Source of the DNA: Bacteriovoracaceae bacterium
GTDB lineage: Bacteria; Bdellovibrionota; Bacteriovoracia; Bacteriovoracales; Bacteriovoracaceae
Assembly (NCBI GenBank): GCA_947450475.1
Contig: CANFVK010000001.1
Coordinates: 620,001-684,000 of the forward strand
Length of the DNA: 64,000 bases
Reading direction: 5' to 3'
Below are positions 62,800 to 64,000 of the stretch, piece by piece. The notes beneath the pieces were generated by a model. The model was given only the letters and a program-made list of their open reading frames with translations. It had not been told where the DNA came from and did no database searches. The stretch's first letter is position 1. The number at the start of each line of letters is the position of its first letter. Made by a program: the position numbers and the translations under genes.

Positions 62800-64000
62800 T
62801 TAAATAACTTTCAAATAAATTTTTTTAAAAAAACGAATTTCTTTATATTCTGCAAATTGTTGCTTGAAATGCCATCGTTTTGCTTTTCCGCTAGGTGTAC
62901 GTATTAACTCTTTATGAGAAAATAAAATAACCCTTGGTGCCCTATTCAAATCAAGCTTTTCAATGGTTGCTTGCAAATTTTCAAAAAGAATTTTTATGTC
63001 ATCGCTTTTTTGGAACTGACAAATTAAAGCCAATTCTTCACCTCTGTAATCATTTTCAAAGCTAGTTACAAAACAATCATTGGATATTTTTTTGAATTGA
63101 TAAAAAAATTCATCAATCTCTCTTAAAGCAACAGATTCTCCATTAATCTTTGCGATTTCTTTTTTTCTACCTGAAATAAAATAAAATTGAATGGATTTAA
63201 AATTTTTATAATAGCCTAAATCTCCGGTTGGAAAATAGCCTTCATTGGAAAAAGAATCTTCATTGGTATTTAAGTATCCATTCATAAGATTTTTCCCTTT
63301 TATGAGGATTTCTCCTTCTTCAGATTCTTGGCACTCGCTACCATTTTCACGAACGATTTTTAAGTTATTGCAACTTAGGCTAATTCCGATTGAAGGAAAT
63401 TTGGAATTAATCATTAATGAAGCGTATTCTTTCGAGGTTAAGTTAGTTGGTAAAGTAGTTGAAAAGTTAACTGCCTCTGAAAGTCCGTATCCTTGAATGA
63501 CTTTTTTGTTATAAATTTCTAGAACATCTTTAGAAGTTTGTATAGAAAGGGGAGCCGCTGCTGACACAAAATATTCTAATGAATCAAGTTTGTATTGAGA
63601 TAAAGTTTGGGAATTTCTTATAATGCTATTTAGAATAGATGGAATTATGCTCAAAATATTAATGCCATATTTTTGAGTTGATTCAAATAATTTTTTCAAA
63701 TCAAAATCATCAAATAGAACTAGTTTTCCACCAGAGACAAGTGTCGCTAAAAAACTAAAATGAAGTGCATTGACATGAAATAGTGGCAGCGGTGTACCAA
63801 TTGTTTTTTTGGAGTTTAGCTTATGATGAGTAATTAAAGATAAATAGTTTGAAACTATGGCAACTTCACTTTGAATAACTATTTTTGATAACCCCGTAGT
63901 TGCACTTGTTGGAATATAAATTAATTCAGGATTAACGTGAGGAGTCATTTTCTCATTAAAATAATCAATCCTTAATTTTTCTAATTCAAGTTGCTCACTT
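62800..64000 (-). CDS. acyl-CoA synthetase / AMP-dependent ligase (5' end outside window)
   Basis: The frame is open to the window end (no stop from 62800 to 64000), so an ATG at 63948 is probably internal. The AMP-binding motif YIPTSATTGLSKIVI is at about residue 23 after that ATG, followed by PLFHVNALHF, IQGYGLSEAV (A5-type), YFPTGDLGYY (A7) and GRKKEIAKINGESVALREID (A8); the C-terminal Lys is in RTPSGKAKRW (A10). It activates a carboxylic acid as acyl-AMP; the acid is unknown. The extreme C-terminus is basic. Confidence 0.88.
   Translation of the reverse strand, partial: SEQLELEKLRIDYFNEKMTPHVNPELIYIPTSATTGLSKIVIQSEVAIVSNYLSLITHHKLNSKKTIGTPLPLFHVNALHFSFLATLVSGGKLVLFDDFDLKKLFESTQKYGINILSIIPSILNSIIRNSQTLSQYKLDSLEYFVSAAAPLSIQTSKDVLEIYNKKVIQGYGLSEAVNFSTTLPTNLTSKEYASLMINSKFPSIGISLSCNNLKIVRENGSECQESEEGEILIKGKNLMNGYLNTNEDSFSNEGYFPTGDLGYYKNFKSIQFYFISGRKKEIAKINGESVALREIDEFFYQFKKISNDCFVTSFENDYRGEELALICQFQKSDDIKILFENLQATIEKLDLNRAPRVILFSHKELIRTPSGKAKRWHFKQQFAEYKEIRFFKKIYLKVI

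Overview
The window is AT-rich, gene-dense bacterial DNA (about 66 protein genes, no rRNA, tRNA, CRISPR array or insertion sequence seen). The gene content suggests a Gram-negative member of Bdellovibrionota (Bdellovibrio/Bacteriovorax-like): complex I genes, LPS heptose epimerase, Tat export with a Tat-targeted HiPIP, a bactofilin next to an LD-transpeptidase/carboxypeptidase-fold protein with an NTF2-like domain, stand-alone FliG-C and FliL homologues, and many secreted proteases. This placement is inferred from protein families only. TTG and GTG starts with good ribosome binding sites are common.

Layout. 1-4773: plus-strand nuoD(partial)-nuoE-nuoF-short nuoG-nuoI, with no membrane-arm subunit following. 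4809-9256: minus-strand run aat, ureohydrolase, 2-hydroxyacid dehydrogenase, secreted papain-fold protein. 9380-14333: map, NifU-like Fe-S protein, (convergent secreted protein), tatC, membrane protein, hldD, FliG-C-like protein. 14334-15903: the most unusual regulatory stretch, with two sigma-54-type promoters, a 30-codon ORF, two strong hairpins (the second looks like an intrinsic terminator yet contains the start codon and RBS of a secreted protein), then a DksA/TraR-type zinc finger gene. 15949-24637: pirin, htpG with a heat-shock-type promoter, asparaginase-domain protein, cysteine-rich lipoprotein, methylmalonyl-CoA epimerase-like protein, rhomboid-fold protein without the catalytic His, a 55-aa ORF, FliL-like protein. 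24680-29582: alanine dehydrogenase, PhnP-like MBL hydrolase, and an M16 pair (active plus inactive). 29579-31836: bactofilin, single-pass protein, YkuD-NTF2 protein, a likely cell-wall shape operon.

32158-41060: acidic coiled-coil protein coupled to an active-looking GGDEF protein and a metallophosphatase; histone-H1-like protein with nadE; DMT transporter, UDP-xylose-synthase-like enzyme and glycosyltransferase. 41057-43718: polar amino-acid ABC transporter and apaG. 43923-49617: HiPIP, TapT/DTW protein, lipoprotein, fabH-like, subtilase, RluA-type synthase starting directly after a terminator U-tract, hexapeptide acyltransferase. 49614-53504: photolyase and TIGR01777 epimerase divergent from a MerR regulator with a degenerate cobalamin-type domain, with repeated TAGAC motifs between them, then glutathione peroxidase. 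53592-57538: two convergent ABC modules, the second with DUF3299. 57968-59901: tandem duplicated secreted gluzincin metalloproteases with duplicated leaders. 59975-64000: Popeye-like cyclic-nucleotide-domain protein, topoisomerase III and an acyl-CoA/AMP ligase cut by the window end.
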